From: Rhodococcus sp. PAMC28707
Lineage (GTDB): Bacteria > Actinomycetota > Actinomycetes > Mycobacteriales > Mycobacteriaceae
DNA: 64,000 nucleotides
Direction: 5' to 3'
NCBI RefSeq assembly: GCF_004795915.1
Contig: NZ_CP039253.1
Location: 992,001 to 1,056,000, forward strand
Numbering within the stretch: the stretch's first letter is position 1; the number at the start of each line of letters is the position of its first letter. A program made the position numbers and the translations under genes. Positions 53,390-61,680 of this stretch are shown piece after piece. Below the pieces are notes generated by a model, which was given only the letters and a program-made list of their open reading frames with translations, did not search any database and was not told where the DNA came from.

Positions 53390-54348
53390 GTCGGCAAGCC
53401 GAGGATGTCGATCAGACCGCTGTATCGGCTCAGCGCAGCGCCTACGAACTCCGGATGCTGTGCATACCAGGACATCTGCTGATCGTGAACAGTCTCCTCT
53501 TCCAGCACTTCTCCATCGACAGTCCATGAGGACCGCACCACGGCGTCGAGACCGAGCGCATCGATCACCCGTCGCTCCAGCGGTGCTCGGACGACACCGA
53601 GCAGTTCGCGATCGAACGAAGACGGACCTGGCAGACCGAGAGCGTCGAGGATACGACTTCCGAGCTCGATCAGGACCGCGTTGCCCGGGTGGTTGATGGT
53701 GTGCGCGGCCGCGCTGCCGAGGGGGCGAAGAACATCGGAGATCGCGATGTCGCAGTCACGCCGCTCGCGTCGGTCCAGTTCGGCAACGCTCGCCTGCGCG
53801 GCATCGACAATTCCCGCCGACGAGATTTCGAGATCCCACTCGTCGAACCGCATTCGCCCGTCGCGGGCCGCCAGTACGGTCCGAAGATCGTGGTAGGGCA
53901 CACCAGGAGGCACCGCCGAGGGGTCGCTGGGATGCCGGACGATGATCTGCCACGGGTACAACCCGGCGTACCGAATGACCGGCCAGATGAGCCGGATCGT
54001 GATGGATGGGGCCATGTCCGTGAGGTCTGCGGTACCGATGGGCAGCCCACGGTAACCGGCCCGGACAGGTTGTGCGATCAAGATCCGAGTCTGCTGCAGG
54101 AGACGTTCGACATGCGGAATATCAGTGGCGGTCAGCTCGTGAACGGGCGGCACGCGGACGGTGCGGAATGGGCTGCTCGCCGAAGACGCCAGCACGATAC
54201 GCAGCGCTTCCGCCTGACAGTTACCCCAGACGAGCAGCACCGGACGGGTGTCCGAGGTGTCGTCATCGACGCCGTAGAAGCTGCCGTAATGCCGGGTTCG
54301 GCCGTCCGCGGTCACGCGCTGTAGTATTCGTTTGTCACGCAAATACAC
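53386..54348 (-). CDS. WcbI-family putative polysaccharide acetyltransferase
   Basis: A 320-aa protein with the WcbI hallmark LLVWGNCQAEALRIVL near the N-terminus, plus VRHPSDPSAVPPGVPYHD and later DRRERRDCDIAISDVL and HTINHPGN. WcbI of Burkholderia capsule loci binds CoA and is thought to acetylate the polysaccharide (published knowledge). The start is uncertain: I take GTG just after GAGAGGGA, but a TTG two codons later is possible. First gene of the minus arm, divergent from the next GT across 73 bp. Confidence 0.75.
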   Translation of the reverse strand: MYLRDKRILQRVTADGRTRHYGSFYGVDDDTSDTRPVLLVWGNCQAEALRIVLASSASSPFRTVRVPPVHELTATDIPHVERLLQQTRILIAQPVRAGYRGLPIGTADLTDMAPSITIRLIWPVIRYAGLYPWQIIVRHPSDPSAVPPGVPYHDLRTVLAARDGRMRFDEWDLEISSAGIVDAAQASVAELDRRERRDCDIAISDVLRPLGSAAAHTINHPGNAVLIELGSRILDALGLPGPSSFDRELLGVVRAPLERRVIDALGLDAVVRSSWTVDGEVLEEETVHDQQMSWYAQHPEFVGAALSRYSGLIDILGLPT

Positions 54349-54421
54349 TCCCTCTCGAGCAGCCGGGCCGGGTTCGACACTCCCCCGTATATCCACTCTG
54401 CCGACAGAGGAACCCTTTATT
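54349..54421. promoter_or_regulatory. Divergent promoter spacer of the glycosyltransferase cluster
   Basis: The 73 bp between the WcbI gene and the first plus-strand GT gene must start both transcripts. I see no clear -10/-35 or long dyad here. Confidence 0.45.
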
Positions 54422-55516
54422 TTGATCACGATCGCCTCGGTGCCCACTGACCACCGATATATCACCAATCTCGCACCGGACACCGTGGACATGGGTGAGC
54501 CGGCATTCTTCCGACTTCCCGACCCTCGACCGGTCGACGCCGAGGAGACAGAGAACCGGTGGTGGCCTCCCCGGTGGCTCGAACCTCGATGGTTGACCGA
54601 GCACATCGATACGTTCGACGTGTTCCATCTTCACTTCGGGTTCGACGCGGTCGAGCCTGCAAGGCTGGCCGCAATCGTCGGAATTCTGCGCGCGCACGAC
54701 AAGCCTTTCGTGCTCACCGTGCACGATCTGCACAATCCGCACTTTGCGAACAACTCCATGCACCTGGCACAGCTCGGCATTCTCGTGACCGCCGCGGACG
54801 AGGTCATCACTCTTACTCACGCCGCCGCCGCGGAGATCACTGCACGATGGAACACCCCTGCCACGGTGCTGCCACATCCCCATGTCGCACCGCTCGACCT
54901 GATCGGGCAGGTGCGGGCGGGCCACGAGCGGGAGTTCGTCATCGGGATTCACGCGAAGAGCCTTCGAGCAAATCTCGATCCGCTCGCGGTCATGGACGTC
55001 GTAGTCTGCACCGCAGCAGAACTCGGAAACGCACGAGTACAACTCGACATCGACGATGAGGTATTCGCCCACCGTGATCAGCGGGGAGCAATCGGTGCAG
55101 CGTTGACTGCGTACAACCGATTCCGCAGCGTCGACGTTCGGGTGCATCGCCGCTTCGACGACACCGAATTGTGGCGCTATCTGAAAGGGATCGACGTGTC
55201 GGTACTACCGTATCGATTCGGCACACACTCGGGCTGGCTCGAAGCATGCTACGACCTCGGAACCGCCGTCGTCGCCCCGGACTGCGGATACTACAGCGAT
55301 CAGAAACCCTGTACCACATACGAATTCGGGATAGACCGATTCGAACCGGACACCCTTGCGCAGGCACTGCGAGATGTCCACGCCGCCCGCAGCCGGACTC
55401 CGGCCGCGTCCAGATCCGAACGGGAACGCGAACGCACCATGCTCTCCCGAAGACACTACGAAATCTACGAACGCGCACTGTCGCGAAGTAGCCGCATCCT
55501 GACCGAGGCCCGCTGA
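54422..55516 (+). CDS. GT-B glycosyltransferase
   Basis: A 364-aa GT-B-like protein. LHFGFDAVEPARLAAIVGILRAHD and FVLTVHDLHNPH resemble the N-terminal half of GT4 enzymes related to the minus-arm gene; LKGIDVSVLPYRFGTHSGWLEACYDLGTAVVAPDCG is the donor-site region. TTG start (LITIASVPTDHRY) supported by GAGGAA 9 bp upstream; the longer in-frame start would reach into the divergent gene. Stop and next start share a base (TGATG). Confidence 0.72.
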   Translation: MITIASVPTDHRYITNLAPDTVDMGEPAFFRLPDPRPVDAEETENRWWPPRWLEPRWLTEHIDTFDVFHLHFGFDAVEPARLAAIVGILRAHDKPFVLTVHDLHNPHFANNSMHLAQLGILVTAADEVITLTHAAAAEITARWNTPATVLPHPHVAPLDLIGQVRAGHEREFVIGIHAKSLRANLDPLAVMDVVVCTAAELGNARVQLDIDDEVFAHRDQRGAIGAALTAYNRFRSVDVRVHRRFDDTELWRYLKGIDVSVLPYRFGTHSGWLEACYDLGTAVVAPDCGYYSDQKPCTTYEFGIDRFEPDTLAQALRDVHAARSRTPAASRSERERERTMLSRRHYEIYERALSRSSRILTEAR

Positions 55517-56607
55517 TGCGACCACTACGCATTGCGCTGCTCGGTTCATCGAATTTCCCTATCGCCGAACCGTTTGCCGGCGGTATGGAGGCGCACATCT
55601 GGCAACTCGCCCACACCCTGACCGAACGCGGCCACATCGTGACGCTTTTCGCCGCAGAGGGGTCTTCGGTCGAGGTCACCGGCGGGAATCTTCGCGTCGC
55701 ACGACTGGAACTGAGTGCGATTTCCAAAGCCGACATCACCACACCCGCGCTGGCAGTGAGCGAGCATCACGCGTACCTGTCGGTGATGATGGATCTGGCG
55801 GGCGACCTGCGAGACTCCTTCGACATCATCCACAATCACAGCCTGCATTACCTTCCCATTGCCATGTCTCCGACAGTGCAGACGCCGATGCTCACCACAC
55901 TGCACACTCCCCCGTTCGCCTGGCTGGAGTCGGCCATCGCTGTGTCGGCGAGTCCTGCGTCGTCGTTCGTCGCGGTCAGTGAGCATGCAGCTCGCCAGTG
56001 GGCACCCGTGCTCGGCGAGGTTCATGTCGTCCCCAACGGCATCTCGACGCAGCGGTGGCCGGAAGGACCCGGCGGAGACTATGCCGTCTGGTCCGGTCGT
56101 ATGGTGCCGGAGAAGGCGCCCCATCTTGCCATCGATGCCGCGCGGATGGCCGGAGTTCCACTTCGCCTCGCCGGACCTGTCTCGAATACCGAGTACTTTC
56201 GGGACCACATCGAGCCGCGACTCGACGACTCGGTGACCTACGCCGGCCATCTTCGTCAGCGGGAGCTCGCGACACTCGTCGGTGGCGCGTCTGTCGCTCT
56301 GGTCACGCCCGTCTGGGAGGAGCCCTACGGCCTGGTCGTCGCCGAAGCTCTGGCGTGTGGAACCCCGGTCGCCGCTTTCGAACGCGGTGGGATTCCGGAG
56401 ATCCTCACCCCCGCCTGCGGCCGTCTCGCCACCGCGGATTCGGTGGAAGGCCTGGCAACTGCCCTCGTCCACGCCGCAGCACTCTCCCGAAGCGACGCCA
56501 GGGCCCGTGCCGAGACGGCATCCTCGGAAACTGTGATGGTTGACCACTATTCGGAGCTTTACGAGCACATGATTCGTGAGACGACGGGTCGGCGAGGTGC
56601 GGCATGA
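55516..56607 (+). CDS. GT4 glycosyltransferase
   Basis: A 363-aa GT-B enzyme. PFAGGMEAHIWQLAHTLTERGH is the acceptor-domain loop, VPNGISTQRW the interdomain segment, and TPVWEEPYGLVVAEALACGTPVAAFERGGIPEIL the donor-binding E-x7-E motif, complete here. It probably uses a nucleotide hexose. Overlaps the next gene by 4 bp. Confidence 0.87.
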   Translation: MRPLRIALLGSSNFPIAEPFAGGMEAHIWQLAHTLTERGHIVTLFAAEGSSVEVTGGNLRVARLELSAISKADITTPALAVSEHHAYLSVMMDLAGDLRDSFDIIHNHSLHYLPIAMSPTVQTPMLTTLHTPPFAWLESAIAVSASPASSFVAVSEHAARQWAPVLGEVHVVPNGISTQRWPEGPGGDYAVWSGRMVPEKAPHLAIDAARMAGVPLRLAGPVSNTEYFRDHIEPRLDDSVTYAGHLRQRELATLVGGASVALVTPVWEEPYGLVVAEALACGTPVAAFERGGIPEILTPACGRLATADSVEGLATALVHAAALSRSDARARAETASSETVMVDHYSELYEHMIRETTGRRGAA

Positions 56608-57608
56608 TCGGGTACTACGCGCATCATCATGGATCGGGGCACGTGGCTCGTGCGGCGTCGATCGCCGCTGAACTCGACGAACCGATGACCGTACTGTCCT
56701 CGCGCACGCGATCTTCCGAACACGCTCACCTCGACTGGCTGACGCTGCCTCTCGACCTGGACTCGACAGCGATGGGCGATCGAGCGTCCGATCTCGACCC
56801 GACTGCATCGGGGGTGGTGCACTGGGCACCGATCGGTGTCCGCGGGCTCACCGAGCGCATGGCGATGATTGCCGAGTGGGTCGCACGAACACGCCCACGG
56901 CTCATCGTCGTCGACGTGTCCGTCGAGGTAGCCCTGTTCGTTCGATTGCTGGGAGTTCCTGTGGTCACGGTCGCTATGCCCGGTGATCGAACGGACGAGC
57001 AACATCAGCTGGTCTATCGGATCGCAACAGCAATCATCGCGCCGTGGTCCAACAACGTGTACGACCCGGCCTCGCTTCATGCGTTTTCCACCAAGACCAC
57101 CTACGTAGGATCGATCAGCCGATTCGACGGGCGACCGCGCACTTCCAACGCGACAACCGAACCGATTGTCTTCGTTCTCGGGGGCGCAGGCGGGACGTCA
57201 CTGACGAAGAAGGATGTCGACGAAGCGGCCGAACTCAACTCCGAATACACCTGGACGGCAGCGGGACTCGATGCACAAACATGGATCGACGATGTCTGGC
57301 CGCACTTGTGTGCGGCATCGGTGGTGATCACGCATGCCGGACAGAATGCACTCGCCGACGTGGCATCTGCGGCGGTGCCGGCAGTCGTCGTGCCCCAGGA
57401 TCGGCCCTATGGTGAACAGGACGCCACCGCCGACGCACTCGCCGGGGCAGGAGTGGCCGTAGTCGCGCCGTCGTGGCCTTCCCCCGATCGTTGGCGAACC
57501 TTGTTGGCCGACGCGGTGCGCCTGGGGTCGTCGGGCTGGCATCGCGTCGAAGCGTCCGGTGCCGCCCGTCGCGCAGCACGACTGCTGTCCGAGACCGCCG
57601 TCGGATGA
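56604..57608 (+). CDS. GT28/MurG-like glycosyltransferase
   Basis: A 334-aa GT-B protein. The start GYYAHHHGSGHVARA is the MurG/UDP-glycosyltransferase N-terminal glycine loop; VFVLGGAGGTS opens the donor domain, and ITHAGQNALADVASAAVPAVVVPQDRPYGEQ is the donor-site GT28 motif. Acceptor unknown. ATGA overlaps on both sides. Confidence 0.8.
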   Translation: MIGYYAHHHGSGHVARAASIAAELDEPMTVLSSRTRSSEHAHLDWLTLPLDLDSTAMGDRASDLDPTASGVVHWAPIGVRGLTERMAMIAEWVARTRPRLIVVDVSVEVALFVRLLGVPVVTVAMPGDRTDEQHQLVYRIATAIIAPWSNNVYDPASLHAFSTKTTYVGSISRFDGRPRTSNATTEPIVFVLGGAGGTSLTKKDVDEAAELNSEYTWTAAGLDAQTWIDDVWPHLCAASVVITHAGQNALADVASAAVPAVVVPQDRPYGEQDATADALAGAGVAVVAPSWPSPDRWRTLLADAVRLGSSGWHRVEASGAARRAARLLSETAVG

Positions 57609-58429
57609 AGACATCCGTGATCACCGTCGTGTCAGGGCGGCACGAGCACCTTCGGGGACAGCTACGAGGCCTGGCGCGTTCGATGCTCGCGCCCGAACAA
57701 CACATCATCGTCGCCATCGACGACGCCGAAATCGCTCGTGTCGTCGCGGACACCGAAAGCACGGCGCAGGTGGTCGACCTCGCCGCACCCCAAGGCCGGC
57801 TTCCGATCGGGCAGGCTCGAAACGAGGGCGCCAGAGTGGCGTCGAACGGCGGCGCCGATCTTCTCGTTTTTCTCGACGTCGACTGCATTCCGTCACCCGA
57901 ACTGCTTACGCGCTATCACGATTGCGCAACACTGCCTGCGCACCGCGCGGCTTTACTCTGCGGACCGGTTACTTACTTACCGGCTCGAAGCTCAGCGTGG
58001 GCGGTCGAGGAGTTGCAAGCCCACACCGACCCGCATCCGGCGCGTCCGAATCCGGTTGCGGGAGTGGTCGAGATAGGAAAGAATTTTGATCTCTTCTGGT
58101 CACTGTCCTTTGCTCTGTCGACCGATACCTGGAACCGTATCGGCGGATTTCACGACGAGTATGTCGGGTACGGCGGCGAGGACACCGATTTCGCTGCTGT
58201 GGCTCGCTCGATCGGAGTCGGGTTGCGTTGGGTCGGCGGCGCGCATGCTTACCACCAACATCACCGCGTCTCCTCACCCCCGGTCGAACACCTCGACGAC
58301 ATCGTCCGCAATGCGGCTCTGTTCCATCGCCGTTGGGGACGGTGGCCGATGGCAGGGTGGCTGGACGAGTTCGAGCGTGCGGGCCGCATCGTGCGCAGTC
58401 CCGACGGATCCATCGATCGCATTGCATGA
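57605..58429 (+). CDS. Family 2 glycosyltransferase with GT7C motif
   Basis: A 274-aa GT-A enzyme. QARNEGARVA and FLDVDCIPSPELL give the donor site, and IGGFHDEYVGYGGEDTDFAAVARS the GT7C motif also seen in the 51042-52376 gene. The two may be distant paralogues acting in one pathway. Last gene of the plus arm. ATG overlaps the upstream stop by 4 bp. Confidence 0.85.
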   Translation: MKTSVITVVSGRHEHLRGQLRGLARSMLAPEQHIIVAIDDAEIARVVADTESTAQVVDLAAPQGRLPIGQARNEGARVASNGGADLLVFLDVDCIPSPELLTRYHDCATLPAHRAALLCGPVTYLPARSSAWAVEELQAHTDPHPARPNPVAGVVEIGKNFDLFWSLSFALSTDTWNRIGGFHDEYVGYGGEDTDFAAVARSIGVGLRWVGGAHAYHQHHRVSSPPVEHLDDIVRNAALFHRRWGRWPMAGWLDEFERAGRIVRSPDGSIDRIA

Positions 58430-58506
58430 ACCACTCGAGTACGGGGTAAGCCGTGAGTGCTCTGCTGTGAACGCAGGTGCCCACACAGAATGCGAAGTTC
58501 GTACCG

Positions 58507-58998
58507 ATGAACCAAAAAATCGACACCGGCGCGTCGGCACGAGCCCCGCGAGCTGTGACAACCAAGCGGGAATGGGCAGCAGACCTGAGTACCCAACGGT
58601 TGTACGCGCTGCTCAAGCTGCGCGTAGAGGTGTTCGTGGTGGAACAGGCTTATTTCTATCCCGAGCTCGATGGCGAGGATTTACGCTCGCTGACCAGGCA
58701 TTTTTGGCTCGAGCGTGACGATGAAGTGCTGTGCACGTTACGACTGACCGAAGAGGGAAATGGACCCGATCGGGTGTTGCGTATAGGCCACCTGTGTACC
58801 CGACGCTCCGAACGCGGGAAAGGTCACACTACCCGTCTACTCCAAGCCGCCTTGGCCGATGTCGGCTCGGCCAGATGCCGAATCGACTCGCCGAGCTACC
58901 TCGTGGACATTTATACCGGGCATGGATTCGTGCCATGCGGAGACGAGGTCCTCGACAACGGAGTCCCTGTCATCCCCTTGGTGCGAGAATCCAAGTGA
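58507..58998 (+). CDS. ElaA-like GNAT acetyltransferase
   Basis: A 163-aa GNAT protein. LYALLKLRVEVFVVEQAYFYPELDGED is the ElaA-type N-terminus, RIGHLCTRRSERGKGHTTRLLQAAL the acetyl-CoA loop, and YTGHGFVPCGDEVLDNGVPVIPL the C-terminal strand. Substrate unknown. It follows the glycosyltransferase arm by 77 bp and may or may not belong to it. ATG at MNQKIDTG chosen; upstream starts lack a ribosome binding site. Confidence 0.78.
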   Translation: MNQKIDTGASARAPRAVTTKREWAADLSTQRLYALLKLRVEVFVVEQAYFYPELDGEDLRSLTRHFWLERDDEVLCTLRLTEEGNGPDRVLRIGHLCTRRSERGKGHTTRLLQAALADVGSARCRIDSPSYLVDIYTGHGFVPCGDEVLDNGVPVIPLVRESK

Positions 58999-59151
58999 AT
59001 GTGGAAGTTTCGGTCGAACTACGCCCAGTGGGCGCTGCTCGACCGGGTAGATTGGACTCGTACGCGCAGTAGCGAACTGGTGAAGTCCGCTTCCCGGCGA
59101 TATTGATGCTGTACCCCTGAAGGATCTGGACGCGAGAGAGTCGAGAACAAC

Positions 59152-59298
59152 ATGCAGTGGTGGGGATGGGTTATCGTGGCCCTGGTCGTGATCGTGGCGC
59201 TCGTGGCGCTCGTGCTGGCTGTTCAGGCCAAGCGCCGATCCGGCGGTGTGATCATCACTGGCCGGCCGGGCAAGACCGGAAGGTCGAGAAATCCATGA
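59152..59298 (+). CDS. 48-aa single-helix membrane protein
   Basis: A short frame starting MQWWGWVIVALVVIV: one hydrophobic helix followed by a basic tail (QAKRRSGG to GRSRNP). Its stop overlaps the ATG of the PRC-barrel gene (ATGA), so it is part of that operon. It may anchor the PRC-barrel proteins to the membrane (inference). Confidence 0.65.
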   Translation: MQWWGWVIVALVVIVALVALVLAVQAKRRSGGVIITGRPGKTGRSRNP

Positions 59299-59909
59299 TC
59301 GAACAGTTGATGCGGTCCAGTGAGATCGCCAAGCGTCCGGTCGTGACTTTCACCGGTGAAGATATCTCGCAGATCAAGGACATCATCTACGCGCCCGACG
59401 GCGGAGCAGTCGCCGGTTTCACTCTCGCCGGTCGTGGACTGTTCTCCGGTCCGCGGAAAGAGGTGCTTCCGTGGCGGTCCGTCGCGGCGCTGGGGCCCGA
59501 TGCCGTGATGATTCTCCGCGAGGACATGCTCTCCCCGGCAGGTGAGATGTTCACCGCTCCAGACGCCGGCGACGACACTCCACAACCGTCGCATGAGCGG
59601 CGTGGCGACATCCTCGGCTCCACCGTTCTCACCGACTCTGGTATTGAATTGGGCGCCGTTGTCGATGTCATCATCGAGGTAAGCGGCCGCTACGGCGGAA
59701 AGTGCGAAGTAGTGGGCTACGAGATCAAGTCCTCGGAGGCGATGAAGAACAAGGGCACTACGGTGCTCATCCCGCTGCCCGACACACTCGCCGCATCCGG
59801 GGAGCATCTGATGGTGCCCGCCAGCGCCACCGACTTCGTGCGTGATGATCTCGCCGGGTTCGGTGCCGCCGTCGACGCATTCCGCGCGCAATTGGGGGGT
59901 AAAAACTGA
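59295..59909 (+). CDS. PRC-barrel domain protein
   Basis: A 204-aa protein with two PRC-barrel-like repeats: RPVVTFTGEDISQIKDIIYAPDGGAVAGF (about residues 14-42) and GSTVLTDSGIELGAVVDVIIEVSG (about residues 112-135). PRC barrels occur in photosynthetic reaction centres, RimM and envelope stress proteins. ATG fixed by overlap with the small membrane gene. Function unknown. Confidence 0.75.
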   Translation: MIEQLMRSSEIAKRPVVTFTGEDISQIKDIIYAPDGGAVAGFTLAGRGLFSGPRKEVLPWRSVAALGPDAVMILREDMLSPAGEMFTAPDAGDDTPQPSHERRGDILGSTVLTDSGIELGAVVDVIIEVSGRYGGKCEVVGYEIKSSEAMKNKGTTVLIPLPDTLAASGEHLMVPASATDFVRDDLAGFGAAVDAFRAQLGGKN

Positions 59910-60352
59910 TGTTGTTCTCCGAGTCCACCGGCCGCAAGGTGGTCAGCACGAGCACCGCCGACACCGTAGGAACCATTGCCGGGTTCTTCATCGATCCCCA
60001 CAACCGCACCGTCGCCGGGGTTCATATCAAGAAGGCCAAGTCCGGGAATGCGCTCGCGTGGTCGGGAATTTCCGCATTCGGAATCGATGCCGTCACCGTC
60101 GGATCCTCGGATGCGATCGTCGATGCCGACGACGAGGCCTCACTCTCGGCGCTGGAAGGAAAGACGCACAACGTCGTCGGAAAGCGCGTACTCAGCACCG
60201 GTGGTGTCGAGCTCGGAAAAGTCGACGACGTCGATTTCGATCCTGAGACGGGAGCGATCACCTCGCTCATCGTCGGCGCCCAGCAGATCGAAGGACGCGC
60301 CCTCATCGGGGTCGGGTCGTACGCGGTAATTATCGATCATCAGGATCAGTGA
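59909..60352 (+). CDS. PRC-barrel domain protein
   Basis: A 147-aa protein with paired PRC-barrel halves: GRKVVSTSTADTVGTIAGFFIDP and GKRVLSTGGVELGKVDDVDFDPETGAI. It follows the previous PRC gene with a shared base (TGATG) and converges with the MscS gene, whose 3' end it overlaps by 23 bp. Confidence 0.75.
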   Translation: MLFSESTGRKVVSTSTADTVGTIAGFFIDPHNRTVAGVHIKKAKSGNALAWSGISAFGIDAVTVGSSDAIVDADDEASLSALEGKTHNVVGKRVLSTGGVELGKVDDVDFDPETGAITSLIVGAQQIEGRALIGVGSYAVIIDHQDQ

Positions 60353-61304
60353 TGGTGATCGTGGGAATCCCGACGATGTCATAGGTAGCCGAGGCGATAC
60401 CAATACCCGCGGCGTCGAGGCCGGTCAAGATATCTCGACTCATTCGGTCCTTGATCGCTCGTACGCCGCGATGCGGCACCAGGAACCGTAGAGACAGTTC
60501 GACCCAGTTGTCGGTGATTCGCCAGTAGACGGCAGGGGCAAGAGATGTCTCCGACAGTGCGTATCGCGCACGCATGGACGCGAACGCATTTTCGGCCTCC
60601 CGGTTGTCGACGACGGCGTGAGCACAAGCGGCATCGAGAAGTATCTGTTCCACACGGGCGCGGTCGTCTGTGTAGGTGATAGGAAGCATCATTTCCTCCC
60701 ACAGGTACGGAAACTCGCGAGTGTAGTTGTACACCGGATCGGTGAAGATGACACCGTTGGTGACCGTGACCAAGCGTCCGGTGTACTGGCGTGAATTAAC
60801 CCAGATAGCTGGATCGGAGTCCGACACCGAAGGTGGCTGGCCCATCTCCATGATGGTCGTCTTGAGGAAACCGAGCCGCACCACATCACCGCGGACGCCC
60901 CCGAGAGTGATCCGATCGCCGATCCCGAATGTGTCACCACGCAAAATCACGAAGTACGCGGCGAAGGAGGTGATGACCTGCTGCAGAGCAAATGCCAGTC
61001 CAGCACTGATCAATCCGACACCGGTGGTGATATCGGTACTCGGCGTCACCCAGATCGACACCAACCCCAGCACAAGGACACCCGCGACGCCCACGTGCAC
61101 CCCTTGACGTGCCCAGAATCGGCGAGAATCTCCCACTTCACCACCGAGTGTTCGACGCGTCACCGCCAGCGCGAGCCCTCGTAGCGCCAGCACTGCCACT
61201 ACGAATACGGCAGTGACGAGCAGTTTGACACCGGTGGTGGTACTGATGCCGACGAGAGTGACGCCGAAGACCTCCACGGACCCCGCTGAGAAGACGACAT
61301 TCAT
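60330..61304 (-). CDS. MscS-family small-conductance mechanosensitive channel
   Basis: A 324-aa membrane protein. Three N-terminal helices are followed by the pore helix TTGVGLISAGLAFALQQVITSFAAYFVILRG and the beta-domain FGIGDRITLGGVRGDVVRLGFLKTTIME. The cytosolic domain runs to the C-terminus. It releases solutes on hypo-osmotic shock (family role). ATG start. Confidence 0.85.
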   Translation of the reverse strand: MNVVFSAGSVEVFGVTLVGISTTTGVKLLVTAVFVVAVLALRGLALAVTRRTLGGEVGDSRRFWARQGVHVGVAGVLVLGLVSIWVTPSTDITTGVGLISAGLAFALQQVITSFAAYFVILRGDTFGIGDRITLGGVRGDVVRLGFLKTTIMEMGQPPSVSDSDPAIWVNSRQYTGRLVTVTNGVIFTDPVYNYTREFPYLWEEMMLPITYTDDRARVEQILLDAACAHAVVDNREAENAFASMRARYALSETSLAPAVYWRITDNWVELSLRFLVPHRGVRAIKDRMSRDILTGLDAAGIGIASATYDIVGIPTITITDPDDR

Positions 61305-61372
61305 ACACTGCTCCGATCCGCTTGCCGCGCCCTACGTCGAGTGAGTGTCCCACCCCCGGGACAAGGACAGAA

Positions 61373-61414
61373 CGAAACAGCACCGCGGCAATACTCAACC
61401 GCGGTGCTGTTTCG
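61373..61414 (-). terminator. Terminator of the 60-aa hypothetical gene
   Basis: CGAAACAGCACCGCGG pairs perfectly with its complement over a 10-nt loop, 12 bp past the stop codon of the upstream minus-strand gene. Confidence 0.85.
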
Positions 61415-61425
61415 CTGATATGGAG

Positions 61426-61608
61426 TCAGCTTCCTTCGGTGTCGCTGACGAATGCCCACTCCCCGTCGTGGTCGACCTCGAGGCGCCAACCCAGTTCGGA
61501 GTTGTCGGCCTTCTGATCGATGAACCAGGCGTGTGCGTCGTCCGCGCTGTCTATGTCTTTGGTTTCGACGACTTCACCTTTGGGATTCAGAACTCTGTAA
61601 TTTGCCAT
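61426..61608 (-). CDS. 60-aa conserved-type hypothetical protein
   Basis: A small acidic protein starting MANYRVLNPKGEVVETK, with DIDSADDAHAWFIDQKAD and WRLEVDHDGEWAFV. The alternating pattern suggests a small beta-alpha fold. I do not know its function. It has its own strong terminator and is divergent from glgX, supporting that it is expressed. Confidence 0.62.
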   Translation of the reverse strand: MANYRVLNPKGEVVETKDIDSADDAHAWFIDQKADNSELGWRLEVDHDGEWAFVSDTEGS

Positions 61609-61680
61609 ATCAGCATGTACCCGCGATTCGCTCGAGTTCAAACGTGGTTTGTCACCCGAGGTCCGGGGTAAATCAGAGCA

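Noticed and set aside
55546..56829. 427-codon open frame on the minus strand
   Set aside because: Antisense to a clear GT4 gene with an intact E-x7-E motif; its translation is rich in Arg/Cys/His and resembles no family.
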